Shown here piece after piece: positions 10,801 through 22,800 of a stretch of 64,000 nucleotides of DNA (position 1 is its first letter; the number at the start of each line of letters is the position of its first letter). The DNA is from Paraspadella gotoi (Eukaryota; Chaetognatha). The position numbers were made by a program, and so were the translations under genes. The stretch spans positions 1,524,549 through 1,588,548 of the forward strand of contig CM119268.1 in the NCBI GenBank assembly GCA_051294375.1. Reading direction: 5' to 3'. Under the pieces are notes generated by a model, which ran no database searches, was not told the origin of the DNA, and was given only the letters and a program-made list of their open reading frames with translations.

Positions 10801-13800
10801 ATTTTTAAAATTTCTTGAATTACTGGGGGGGAACCCTCCGCAAAAAAAGGAAGGAAAAGTGTTTCCTGGGTTTTGGAAACCCACTTTTCCTCCAACAGCC
10901 CCCTTTCCTTTTCGCCTTTGAAGGAAAAAAAATGGGCGGGGGGGTTTTTTCATCAAATCCCCATCCCCCAAAGAAGTTCAAAAAGTCCTGGGGTTGTCCC
11001 CCCGACGCAAAGTCCTTTTTTTCCAGTTTTTCTTTTGGGGGTTCCCTTCCTTCCCCAAATGAGGAAACCGGGGGATTATTTCCCCATGAAGTTTTTTTTG
11101 CCGCCTTTTTCCCCCTTTTGGGGGGACCCCGGAAGGAAATTTTTTTTGTCCCCCCACTTTTTCGCGAGATTGGGGGGGGCCCCCCCCCGAAACTCCCCCT
11201 CCTTCCCCTTGCCACACTAGAGGGCCCCACTTTTTTCCATCAGGCCCTTTTTTCCCAGGGTTTTTCCTTTTTCGCCCTGCCCTGGTCCCTTTGCCGACCC
11301 GCCAAAGGCCTCCCGTTTGGGCCAAAAGTCCCCCCGCCCCTTCAAAAAATCCCCCGTTTTGCCCCCCAAGAAAAAGCGGCAAAGGGAAAATTTCCCCAAC
11401 GCGAACCGTCCCAAATTCCCCGTTGGTTTCCTACCCCTCCAAAAAACGGGGAGGGAAAGGGAATTTTTTCTTTGGGGAAAAAAGAACAAGTCCCCCCCCT
11501 TCTTTTTTTTTCGGGAAGCCCGCCCCGAAAAGAAGTTTTTGGGAAGCTTTTTACCCGTTGGGGGGATGTTTTTCCAAAAGGCCCTTTTCGAGGAAAAAAT
11601 TTTTTCCGGGGAATTTTTGGCCCCCCCTTTGGCCTCCCGAAAAATGGATGGGTTTTTTTTTTTTTTTCCCTTCCCGGAATTCTTGCCGCGGAAAAAAGTG
11701 GGAAAAAAACGACGGAAATTTTGCCCCCCCCCCTTTCCCCAAGGAAAAGGGTTTTTTGGGGGCCCTTCCTTGGGTTTTCCCGCGGGGGCCCCCCCTTTCT
11801 TTTTTTTTTTCCACACGGGGGGAAAAAAAAAAAATTTTTTGGGAAAGTTTTTTGTTTTGGGATTTTTGCCCCCATTCTCCATTTATAAACTGGGTGGGGG
11901 AAGAGTTTTCAAAAAATGGTTCCTCCCTGCCTCAAACCTCAAAAGTTTTTCCCCCTGGCCCCGTTTCCCCTTCGGTTCCCCCCAAGCAGATCCAGGGCCC
12001 ACCCCTTTTGGCATCTTTTGGTGGAGAAAACCGACCAAGCTTTAAGTGGTCCCCCCGCTGGTTTGGTTTTTTTCCCCGGGCCCGCCTTTCCTGGCCCCCC
12101 AGCCCGCCCTCCACAGGGAAATTCCCTTTCAACGAAAGGTTTTTTTTTGGTTTTTTCCAGGGAATTCCTTTTTTCCTTCCTTCCCCCTTGGCTTTCCAAA
12201 GTCCCTCCCCTGCCAGAAAATTCCAAAACAAATTTTGGGGGTGGGGGAAAAAAAAAAACGCAAAACCAATTTTTCCAAAATCGGGAGGGGAAAAAAAGAA
12301 AAAAAAAAAAAAAATTTTGAAAAAAAATTCGCGGATGCCCAGCCCCAATCTTCCGGAAGGAAGAAAAAAGCAAAAAAAGTATTGTTCAAAAGATTGGGGG
12401 CCATCCTTCCCCTTTCTTCCCCCAAGGGGTTTTTTTTTTTTCGACGGAAATTTTTTTTTTCGGACCGCGTTTTCCCCCCTGGGGGGGTTTTTTGCCCCAG
12501 ATAGAAAAAATTCCTCTGGTTTTTTGCCCGGAAAAAGGGCGGCCCTCCCTCCCCCCGTCCAGTTTTCCCCTTCGCTTACTTTCCTCCCTTTTTGTAAAAA
12601 GATGGAAAGGAGGAAAACCCTTTCCCCCCCTTCCCCTCCGGAAAACTGGGGATGGCCCTAGTCCCCAAAAAGTTTTTTTTGGAAAATTTTTTGTTCCGAC
12701 AGGGGCCCCTTTTTTTACGTGGTTTTTTTTCCCCCCCCCCTCTTTTCCCGATTTTGGGGGAATTTTCCGAGGTTGGGGAATCCCCCCCCCTCAAAGTTTT
12801 TTGAAAAGGGAGGCCCCCCCCCAGGGGGAAAAAAGTTTTTTTCCCTTTCCTTGGTGGGAACCCGCCTTTTTTGGCCCAGCACCAGACAAAAAAAGTGGTT
12901 CTTCCCCCCCCCGGTGGGTTTTTTTGTTGGAAAACCTTTCCTTTTCGGGTTTGGGTTTTTTGGAAGTTTCTTCCGTCCTTCCCCGTGGGTTCCCCCTTTC
13001 CCGTTTCGATTTTGGGGTTGGGGTTTTTGGAACAAAAGGCCCCCCAAACGGAAAAAAACGCCTCCCCTCCCAAAAGCCTTCTCGGGAATCGGCCCCCTCA
13101 AAAGTTTTTTTTGGGGTTTCGTCTTGGGAAGGGATTTAATAGGAAAGGGCCCTCCCCGCACGGTTTCCCCCCCCTTCCCAAAAGAAAAAACCCCCTTCCA
13201 AAACAACTCCAGCTTTGTTTTTTCCCTCCAATTCCCCCGCTTTTCTCGGAACCCAAAGGCCTTTTTTGAAGGGGGAAAAATTTTCCTAAAAAGAAAAAAA
13301 TCCCCGTTAAAAACGACCAAAAAGGTCTGGGCGAATGGTTTTTTTTTTTTTTTGACCTTCCCTTCCCTTTTCAAAGCCCGGGGTAAAAAGGGGCCCCCTT
13401 TCCGAGGAAAAAAAAAAAACCCCATCCAAAAAGGCCCCCCGCCCTTTTTGAAAAGGGACGTTTCCCTTCCCGAGTAAAACCCTCCTTTCCCCCAAAAAAT
13501 TCCCCTCAGCGAAACCCGAACGGTTTCCCCCCCCCTGGGTTCTTATAAAAAAAGCAAACAAGTGGGAATTTTTGCCAACAGATCGGCAATCTTCCCCGAA
13601 ACCCTTTTTTGGCCCCTCAATGGGGAAAAAATGGGTCCCTTTCCAGTTGGGGGTCAAACCATTCCCCTTTTTTTTGGGGTTTTCTTGGGTTGGGCCCCCG
13701 TTTGCCCTGGAAAGGGTGGGGGGTTTTTTTTTTTCTTCCAAAAACCCGCACCTCCCCCCCCCTTTCGCGCCCCAAGGGATTTGTTCCCGGGCTTTTTGGG

Positions 13801-16800
13801 GAAAAAGTGGGGGTTCCCCCCCCCCCCCCGCCGCGTTTTTCCCTTTGGCCGAGTTTTTTTGGAAATTTACTTTCCGCCCTCTTACCCCTTTTCCCTCCCG
13901 GCCCTCTGTTGTTGAAGGAAGTAACAAATTTCCCCCCTCCTTTGGGCCCCCATTGGGCCCTTTTCCCCCCCCCCCTCTGGCCAAGAAAAAGGCCCCCCTT
14001 CCAAGAAGGTTTGGGGGGTTCCCGCTTCGGGTTTTTTGGTGGGGGAACCCCTGGGGGGTTCCCCAAATTGGAAAATTGGCCCTGCTGACCATCGGTTCCG
14101 GTTTTGGTGGGCCCCTTTCCCTCAAACTGTCCCCAAGAAACTGGGCAATATTTTTCCCCCGTCCGTCCCCTTTTTGGGGTTCCCCTTGCCCCCCTTTTTT
14201 TCGTTTGGAAATTAACCTTGCATGGCTCGTCGTTTGGCCCCCCCCCCAGGGTCCTTTAAAAGCTTTTGGGGCCCTGTTTTTTTTGGGGGCCCCTTCCGTG
14301 GGGGGTTTCCCCGTCAAAAAAAAAGGAAATTTTTGCGACCACAAAGCAAAAACGAATTTTTTTCTTCATTCTCCATCCCCGGCCTCCTTAATGGTTCCCC
14401 CCCGTTAATCTTTCCTCCCAAGCGGGGTTTTTCAAAAATCCGATTTCCTTTCCAGTCGATCTTTAAGAAAGGAATTGCCCCCGCCGGAAAAACCCATCAA
14501 AAAACGCGCCCCCCCTGGGCCTTTTTTTTCGACACGGGCGGGCCCCCCTAAATGGGGGCTGGGGGGGGTTTTGGGGGTTCAAAGGCCTTTTGGCCAAAGG
14601 GCGTGGGGGGATTTCTGGGGGAAAAAACCGTCCCCATTTCTAACCGTGGGGGCAAAAGGGGGGGGAATTTGGACCCTGGAAAAAAAAAAAGCAAAACCAA
14701 AGACCCCTTTCCCCTTCGTTTTTTCCCTTCCCTAAAAAACTTGTGGTTTCGGGAAAAAAAAAAAAAAAAAAAAAAAAGTCCCCCCCCCCCCGGCGTGGAA
14801 AAAGGTTTCCCTCTCCCTCCCAGAAAAATGGGTCTTTGGGGTGGGAAAACTGAAAGTTGGATTTCCGTTTTGGGGCCCGGTTCTTTGCTTTTTTCCCCGC
14901 TGAAAAAAGCCCCTTAGTTTAATCTGGAAGAAAAGGAAAAAAAAAAAAAAAGGGAAAAGAGGCAAGGAAAAAAAAAGGGGGGGAAAAGAGGGCAAAGGAA
15001 GGGAAAAAAAAAATTCCCCCCTGCCTTTTTCCCGGTTTTTTTTCCCCCTTTTTGTTCCTTTCTTGGTGACCCAAAAAACCAAACGAAACCATCCTTGGGA
15101 AAAAAACAAAAAAGAAAGCAAACTAAAAAAAAAAAAACTAAACGTTTGGGGGGGGTGGAAGAAAAAAAAGGGAAAAAAAGCCATAAAAAAAAGAATTCCC
15201 CCCCCCCGGGTTTTTTCCCGGTTTTTGGGAAAAACCCATATTTTACTTTTGGGTTTTTATTTCTCGTCCTCGTCCTCTCCCTCCCCTTCCCCCCCACTCC
15301 CCGTCCCAGAACCATTATTCGTCAACCCCGGAAAAGTTTGGGGGGGGGGATCCCCACGTTTCCCGGCCCTTTGTTCCCGGGAAAAAAATAAAAAAAAGGC
15401 CCCCCCAAAAAGAACGGGAAAAAAAGCCGAAAAAAAAGAAAGGCGGGGCCAAAAAGCCCGCTTTTGCCCCCTCAAACGCCCTTCCCCGCCCCCTCGAAAA
15501 AAGGGCTAAAATCGGAAATTTGCTTGTAAAATTAAAATTTGAAAAAAAGGGGCCGGGGTTAAAGAAAAAAGAAACGGGGAAGGAGGAAGTTTTCCTTTTA
15601 AAGTCCAAAAAAATATTAGAAACCTATAATTAATAGCCCCTTCCACGGTTTTTTCCATCTTTCCATTTTAATCCCTTTTTTCTTTTAAAGAAAATCTTTT
15701 CCTTTATGATTCCTTTTTTTTTCCCCAATCCCTTTTCTCAAAAAAATTCTTTATCCCCGACCAAAAAAATCGCGAAAACCGGCCCCGTTCCCCCTTCCCC
15801 CTCCCCTCTCCCCGGGCCCCCTTTTTTCCGCCCCCCAAAATCCCCCTTCAACCCCACTGTTGGGCGGGCCCCGCTCCCGGCCGCCCTCCCCCCCTCCCGC
15901 TTGAAAAAAAAAAGAAGGCCCCCCCCCACCCCCCCCGGCCGCCCAAGGGGCTCGGGAAACCTTTCCCCCCCGGGGAAAACTTTTTTTCCCCTTTTTTCCA
16001 TTCAAGGTTTAAACTTTTTAAGTGGTGAGGGAAGGTCCCGTGGCCGGGGGGGGGGGGGGCTTTTTTTTCCCTGGGTTTAAATTAGTTTCCCCCCTTTTTC
16101 TGAAAATTCCCCCCCTTTTAATTTGGGTCAAAAATCCGGCAAAAAACTTTTAAATTTTTTTTAAGTTTTTATAATTTTGCCCCCCCCTTTTTTTGGCAAA
16201 ATTTTTGGGGCCCCATCCTGTTTTTTAAAGAAGGTTTTTGAAATTATAAGTCCCCCCCCTAAAATTAAAAAAACGAAATTATTTAGCTTTCACAAACGGT
16301 CCCTATTTTTAAAATCTAAATTTTGGAATTTTTAATTACGTAAATTAAAAAACGTTTTTTTCGGGCCCCCCCTTTCAAAGGGCCGGAAATCCGGCCCCCG
16401 GAAACCCCCGGGGGGCGGGAATCCTGCCTTGGGAAAAAATTCTTTCCGCCGGCCCATCGAATTGGGACCAAAAACTCCTGGGAAGAAAAAACGAAAAGGG
16501 AAAAGAAAAAAGAGGGAAGGGAAAAGGGCCGGGGAAAAGGAAAATCTCGGGCGGAAGGTGGGGAAAAATTCGGACGAAAGAAAAGGAAAAGAAGGGGAAG
16601 AAATTTGAAGGCCAAAAAAAAATTCCGTAAAGGAACGGTCCCCCCCCCAAATTCCAAGGGGGTTTGGAAAAAGTTCGTAAAGCTTGGGGAAATTTTTTTA
16701 TTTTAATAAAAAAATTTATTTATAATTTAATTAATTTATTTCATTTTTTTTTTATTTTAAATGCTTTTTCCGCAGGGGGGAAAAAATTTCGGAGGGGGAA

Positions 16801-19800
16801 CGGGAAAAAAAAGAAAAAACCCCGGGGCGAAAGAAAGGAGAAAAAAAAAAAGGGGAAAAGGAAACGAGAAAAAGAAGAAAACGAGGAACCCCCGGTTCGC
16901 CCGGGTTGGGGGGGGGGAAAGAAAGGGAAAAAAGGAAGGGAAAAGGTTTGGGTTTGGAAGGGAAAATCCGAGGGGAAAAGAAAAGAAAGAAGGAGCCCCC
17001 GAAAATCGAGAGGCCGGGGGGGGACCCGACATAAAAGAGGAGGGTGGAAAAGTTCCCTTAAACAATTATGGGTGGGGGGGGAAAAGGAAAACCCCCGAAT
17101 TGGGGAAAGAAAAAAGTTTTTTGGGGAGGTCCCCCCCCGAAATTCGCGAAAAAAGAACCCACTTTTAACACTTTAAACCCCAAAAATGGACCTCCCTTTT
17201 CCAGGTTGGTTTTGAAAACGAAGCGGGGGGGGCTTTTCCCGCGGGGGTTGCCACGGGGCTTCCTCTTTGGGGGGCCCCACAAGGAGTTTTTTCCCCTTCC
17301 GGGACGTTCCCCCGACCCGCCGGCCCCCCCGGTTTCCGAAAAAAGACCCTTCCCCGACGGTCCCCGAATGAAAAAAAAGAAAAGGACCGTTTCGGAATGG
17401 GAAAAAAAAAATGCTCTCCCTCGCGAACGAACCGCCCTTTGGGCCCAAGGGGGTTTTTTTTTGGGGGTTTTTTTTTTTAAAAAAAGGAAATAAAATTTTT
17501 AATTGGGTTATGATTTGGGGGTTAAAAAATTTTTTTTAATTGAAATTAATTTAAATTAAATAACCCCTTTGGTAAGAAAAAAAGCGAGGAGGCCCCCCCG
17601 AAGCCGCCCCCCCAGCCCGGCGTTTTACCCCAGACCAGTTTTCCGAACATTTCCCATTCCCAATTCAAAAGAGGCCTGAAAAAAAACAAAAAAGAAAACC
17701 TTTTTTTTTTCAAACGGAAATTTTCCCCTCCAGCTTTGGCCCAAGGGTTTTTTAAAAAAAGGGGCAAGAAAAAAAATTTTTTAAATTTTCCCCCCTTTTG
17801 TTAAACTTTTTTTTATAGAAGCCAAAAATAACCTTTTTCCCCTTTTTTTTTTTCCCTCCAGACTTTTTTGGCCCCCTTGAGTCCCCCCCCCCGGGCAACC
17901 GGGGCAAAAACACGGAAAGGTCACGAACCGAAATTTTTTTTTTTTGAATCCGAACAAAATCAAAGGAGTTTCCAATTGGGCCCTGTCGGGTTCGGTGGTA
18001 AAAAAGGTTCGTTGTTATTTTAAAAAAAAACTGAGTTCACCTAAAAATACTTAAACAAAACATACTTGAAAATTTATCAAAAAAAAAAGAAGGGGTAAAG
18101 ATATTAAACCCGTTTCCCCCCTTCCTTTGGCCAGTAAACGAGAAAACAAGAAAGAATAGCAACGGGGAAAGCGAACCCAAAAGCCCCCAAACTCTCGGGG
18201 CCGGCGGGGTTTGCCCCCCAAGCGGAAAACCTCAAAATGGCCCGGCCCGGTTATTCACCCCCCAAAAACCCACACCGGAAAAAGAACCGTCTTTTACAGC
18301 CCGGGGGGGTTCCGGAACTTTTCTCCAAAAACAGCCTGAAAAAGAACCCAAAAACCTTCCACCCCCGGCCCACACCCGGCAAACCCAAGCCACATTCCCG
18401 AAAGGAATTCCCCGCCCGCCCGCCCTTTGGGGTGATTAATAGTTCCGTCGGTTATTTTTATGGGAAAGTCCCCCAGGTATTCACCCCACCGAAAACAGAA
18501 AATAAAATATTGGGGGTATTTTAAAATTGTTTTTTATTTTTTATTGGTTTTTTTTTTTAATCCCTGGGGTATTTTTTTTCTACATAAGTGGGTTCCCCTT
18601 ATTTTTCCTTTGGGGCCCCCTTTGGGAACAACAAGGCCCCCTCAGAAGGAAGGGCCCGCCCCTTCCGGGAAGCCCCGCAAAGAGAAAAAAAGTTTACCCG
18701 GCGGGCAAATCGGGAAAGCGTGGGGGAAACGCCGGTCCCCGCCCCCCCCCCCCCCGCGGGCGCCCCAAGGGAAAGGGGTCCCCGGGCAAAGGGGGGAATG
18801 AAGCCCCCCCAGCCAGGAGCAAAGGAAAGGGAAAACGTCGACCCAGCAAATTAAGGGTTTTAAAAGTTTGGGGGGGTTTTTTTAGTTTTTAATCCCCCAA
18901 AATTCCCTCCCCTTTTTGAACAATTTTCCCTCTATCCTTGGGCCACTTTTTTTCCCCATAAATCCCCCTTATTTTGAAAAAAAACCCTTATTTTCTTACC
19001 CAGGAATTCCGGCCCCGAAAAGCGGGGAAAAAGGAAAAAAAAAACCCGCGCCAACGCCCTCCTTCCCCTCCAACCCGTTTTGGCCGCCGAAATTGGGGAA
19101 CGCTGTGGGGAAATAACAAAAGTTCCCGTTTCCCACAGTTTTTCCTCGAATTCTTCCGACCTCCCCGTAGGAGCCCTGTCACAGCATAAACACGCGCGAA
19201 AAGAACCAAAATAACGCAATCGCCCATTGTCGGTTTCCCTGGTGTGAGACGGTTAAAGCCACCCTGGCCCCGAAACCACAGGAAAAAAGAAAACCCCCCC
19301 CAGGGGCCGGTTGGAGTTTTAATATGGAAAATTTGAAGAAAAAGGAAAGGTGGAAAAAAGGGTTAAATAACCGAGCTATAACCTTCTGTTAAAATTATTT
19401 GGGTTTTTATTATTTAATATTTCCCTTTTTTTTAAGAGAACCTTGGGCCCGAGGAGAAAAAAGGCCGGGCCCCCCCGCCCGCACGGCAACCGGGGTAAAA
19501 ATATGACGGCATCCCTTCCCGGCGTTTTCCCCCACCCCTCCGTGCGGGCCCCAGTCCGAGGCCCCCCGGGCCCATGGAAAAAAGAAGGAAAAAAAAAAAA
19601 AAACCCCCCGCCAACGCTGTTGCTTTATTTGAAAACAACCCTCTTCCCAACAAAGACCGGAAAGAGCCGGGAGGCAGACACCGCAGATACATTTTTTTCT
19701 CTTTGTTATGGCCTCCCTTCAACAACCGTACACACAGGAGGCGAGGGTTTTTAGGGTGTGTGGTGATTTTTTATTTTTTGTCGTTAATGATATTGATAAC

Positions 19801-22800
19801 GATATCAAAGTTAGTATAAACTAGGTTTTGTATTTTAAATAACGTTTTTAAAATTTTTTTCCCAAATGATAATAAAAATTATTATCTTTTTTCGTTCTTT
19901 ACAATATAAAGAAAGTCTTTACATAATTGGGGTAAAAATTTGAAAGGTGGGTTATTTATAAGATATTCATATATTCCCCCAAAAGAGGTGTTATTGAGGG
20001 AGTAAGTTTTGGAAACGATTGGGCTTTTTTTGGTAACCAAAAAAGTCCGCACCTCCGGCGGCGAAAACGTGTTTTTTTTTACATACATAATTGGCCCAGC
20101 CCGGGGGGTCCTCCACGAGTTTGGGAAAGAGGATGAAAGGGGCGAAGGGGGAGAAAGGAAGAAAAAGAGAAGAAATAAAGAGCCGGGAAAAAAAAAAAAA
20201 AAAGAAAAAAGAGAGAAAAGACAATAAAATAGAGTAACGGAAAAAAAGAACGCAAGGGAAAGATAATAAAAAGAAAAAAGAAAAGCAGAAAACAGGGCAA
20301 AGGAGAGGGAGAAAAAAGAAAGGAAAAAGGTTGAAAAAAGAATTTTGAAGAGAAGGGAAAAAAATGTTAATTTGGCAGTTTTGACATTGGGTTAATCGAA
20401 ATTTTTTCGTGGAAATTTTTTTCCTTCTTTTTGTAAAAAAGGAACCGGAAACGGATTTAACCAGCAATTCCGCCGGGTTTTTTCGGCCGGCCCCCCCCGA
20501 CCCGGCGACTCCTTTCGCCCTCCTATACTCTTGCAGCTTTTCCTTTCCGCAAATTCCCCGGGCCGCCGATCACGAGCTTTTAGACGCGATAAAGTAAAAG
20601 ACCGATCACCCCCACCCCCTTCCCTCGCTCCCCACTCTAATCGGCAATATCCCATTTTTCCCCCCCTCGAAAAACGGCGCGTCACCCCCTTTTTTTTTTT
20701 TTATCTTTATGGCCCCCGCCGGGCGCCCACCGCCTGGCCCCCCGCGTAAAAGAAGGCCCGCTGCTTCGAATCTCTTTTTTTGAATATTCTGTCCGTTTCG
20801 TATCGCCCCCGCGGTTGGCCACGATTCCCTCCCCTCGCCCCCGAATTCACGAGCCCTCCTGAAGAAAAACCCGCCCTTTGTTCACCCCCTTTCTTGTGTA
20901 TGGAAAATTTGTTTCCTTTGTTGGGCTCGATTTCAGCGTTCTTGTTTTTATTTTTAATCTATTTTTTTTCCTTTTTATTTCCACCCTGGTTTCGTTCCAC
21001 CATCATTTCCGGTTCCGACCCTCCGCCTCCCTGATAGAAAAAATCCTTCTTTTCCTCGCAGCATTTTTTGGTCACAATATATTTTTCTTTCTTGTTCCCT
21101 CTGATCAGAAGCCAAAAGATGAGTTTTACAAATAAAAGGTATTTTTTGGGAAAAAAAATTGGTTTTCGAGGTAAAATAAAAAATAAAAACTTTTTTTTTC
21201 CCCTATATTTTTGTTTTATTGTTTAATTCTTTTTGGGAAGGGGTCACGCCTCCTTCCACACATCACTTTGTACACACCACGCTTCCTCCATCCACCCCCT
21301 AACATAAGCTGTTTTTGATTTTTTTTACTTTTTGACACATTTGCTCTTAAAGCGGTCTGGGGAAGAAATCGATAAGATAGTGTACAGAATTTGTGTATTT
21401 ATCTCTCGTCGAAAAATATAGTTCTCACACCTACCCGCCCTTCTCCCCACGGTTCCCCCAAACTTTTTACAGGGGGGGGGTTTTTTTTAAAATAATTTTT
21501 GGAGGGTTTTTTTAAGCCCCGGCCCCCCGCCCCCTGGGCCCAAATTTTTGTTGTTTTTCCTTTTTTTGATTTAAAAGGCCCGATAAACTTTTTTACCTCC
21601 GGAGATATTTTTGTGTATTTTTTCTTGTTCTTTTTTATACTCTATATCGTATTATCCCCTTATTGCGGGGTCCCCCTCTCCCTCCCCTTTTTCAAATTTT
21701 TGAAGCCCTTTCCCCGGGGTTTTTTCATTTTTCTTTTTTCTATACACGTTGGAAAAATTTTTTCCCGCAAAATGTTTTTCAATAGGGGGTTTTGCCAAAT
21801 TGAATTCCCCCCCCCAAAAAAAAAAATGGTTTGTGAAAAAGGAAGGGGAAACCTTCCCCCAATTTTAAAATCGGCCCTCCCTCCCGGCAAAGATCAAAAA
21901 CAAAAAAAAAAAAAGCCCCTTGGTAAAAAATAGAATAATGGTTTTTTTATTACTTTTTTTAAAATGAAAATAGGGTTATTGAATTTCGCCCCTAAAATTT
22001 ATACAAAAAATCTCCTCCCCAATTTTTTCCCCGCGGAGGAAATTTTTCTCCCGGGTTTGGAAGTTAGAAATAAGGGGTTTAAATTTTTTTTTTTTGGGTC
22101 ATTAAAAAATTCGTTTCCTTCCTTTTGTAAGCCGTTTCCAAATCTCCATGGAAAAAAAACAATATTTCCCACCAAAAACCCTTAATAAGTTTTAAATTTT
22201 TATTTCCCCCATATTTCTTTTAAAATTTTTGTTTTTGACTTTCTTTTTAGGGTTCCGTTCTTTGGTTTTTTCCTATGAAATTTTAAACTTTGTTTTTTTG
22301 TTTTAAAAAATTTAAAGAAATTTGGAAATAACCTATTAAAATTGTTTTTTTTTAAAATGTAAATTTTCCGGCCCCGGGGGGTACCTTTTTTTTTTTTTCC
22401 ACCGGGGTTATTAGTTTTAATAGTGGGGAAAAAAAATCTTAAAACAAAGCCCCTAGTTTTACTCTTTGGTTACTTTAATTTTCCCGGGCAAGAAAAACGC
22501 TTTTTCAAACGGGTTTTTTGGGTTGGAAAAGTTTTTTTAAATTGAACCTTTTATAAAAAATAAATTTTTTTTAAAAACTATAATCTTCTTAAAACTAACA
22601 AAACTTCCCCCCCGAAAAAAGGAACAAATTTGGGGTTTTTTTTGAAAAAATCAATTTTTCACTTTTCCCTTGCCCTGTTAAAAGCAAAAATATTTCCAAA
22701 AGGCTTTGCGGGGTTTTAATAGTAAAAAAAATTTTGGTTTACCAAAACCCCCCAATTTTTTTACAAATTTTAAACAAATATAAACGGTAAAGTTTTCAAA

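Noticed and set aside
11291-12661. 456-codon open frame and many overlapping long frames in 9.6-19.8 kb
   Set aside because: Frames are open on both strands and in several phases at once, rich in Gly/Pro/Phe/Lys from homopolymers, with no domain or motif. This is a consequence of run-inflated sequence.
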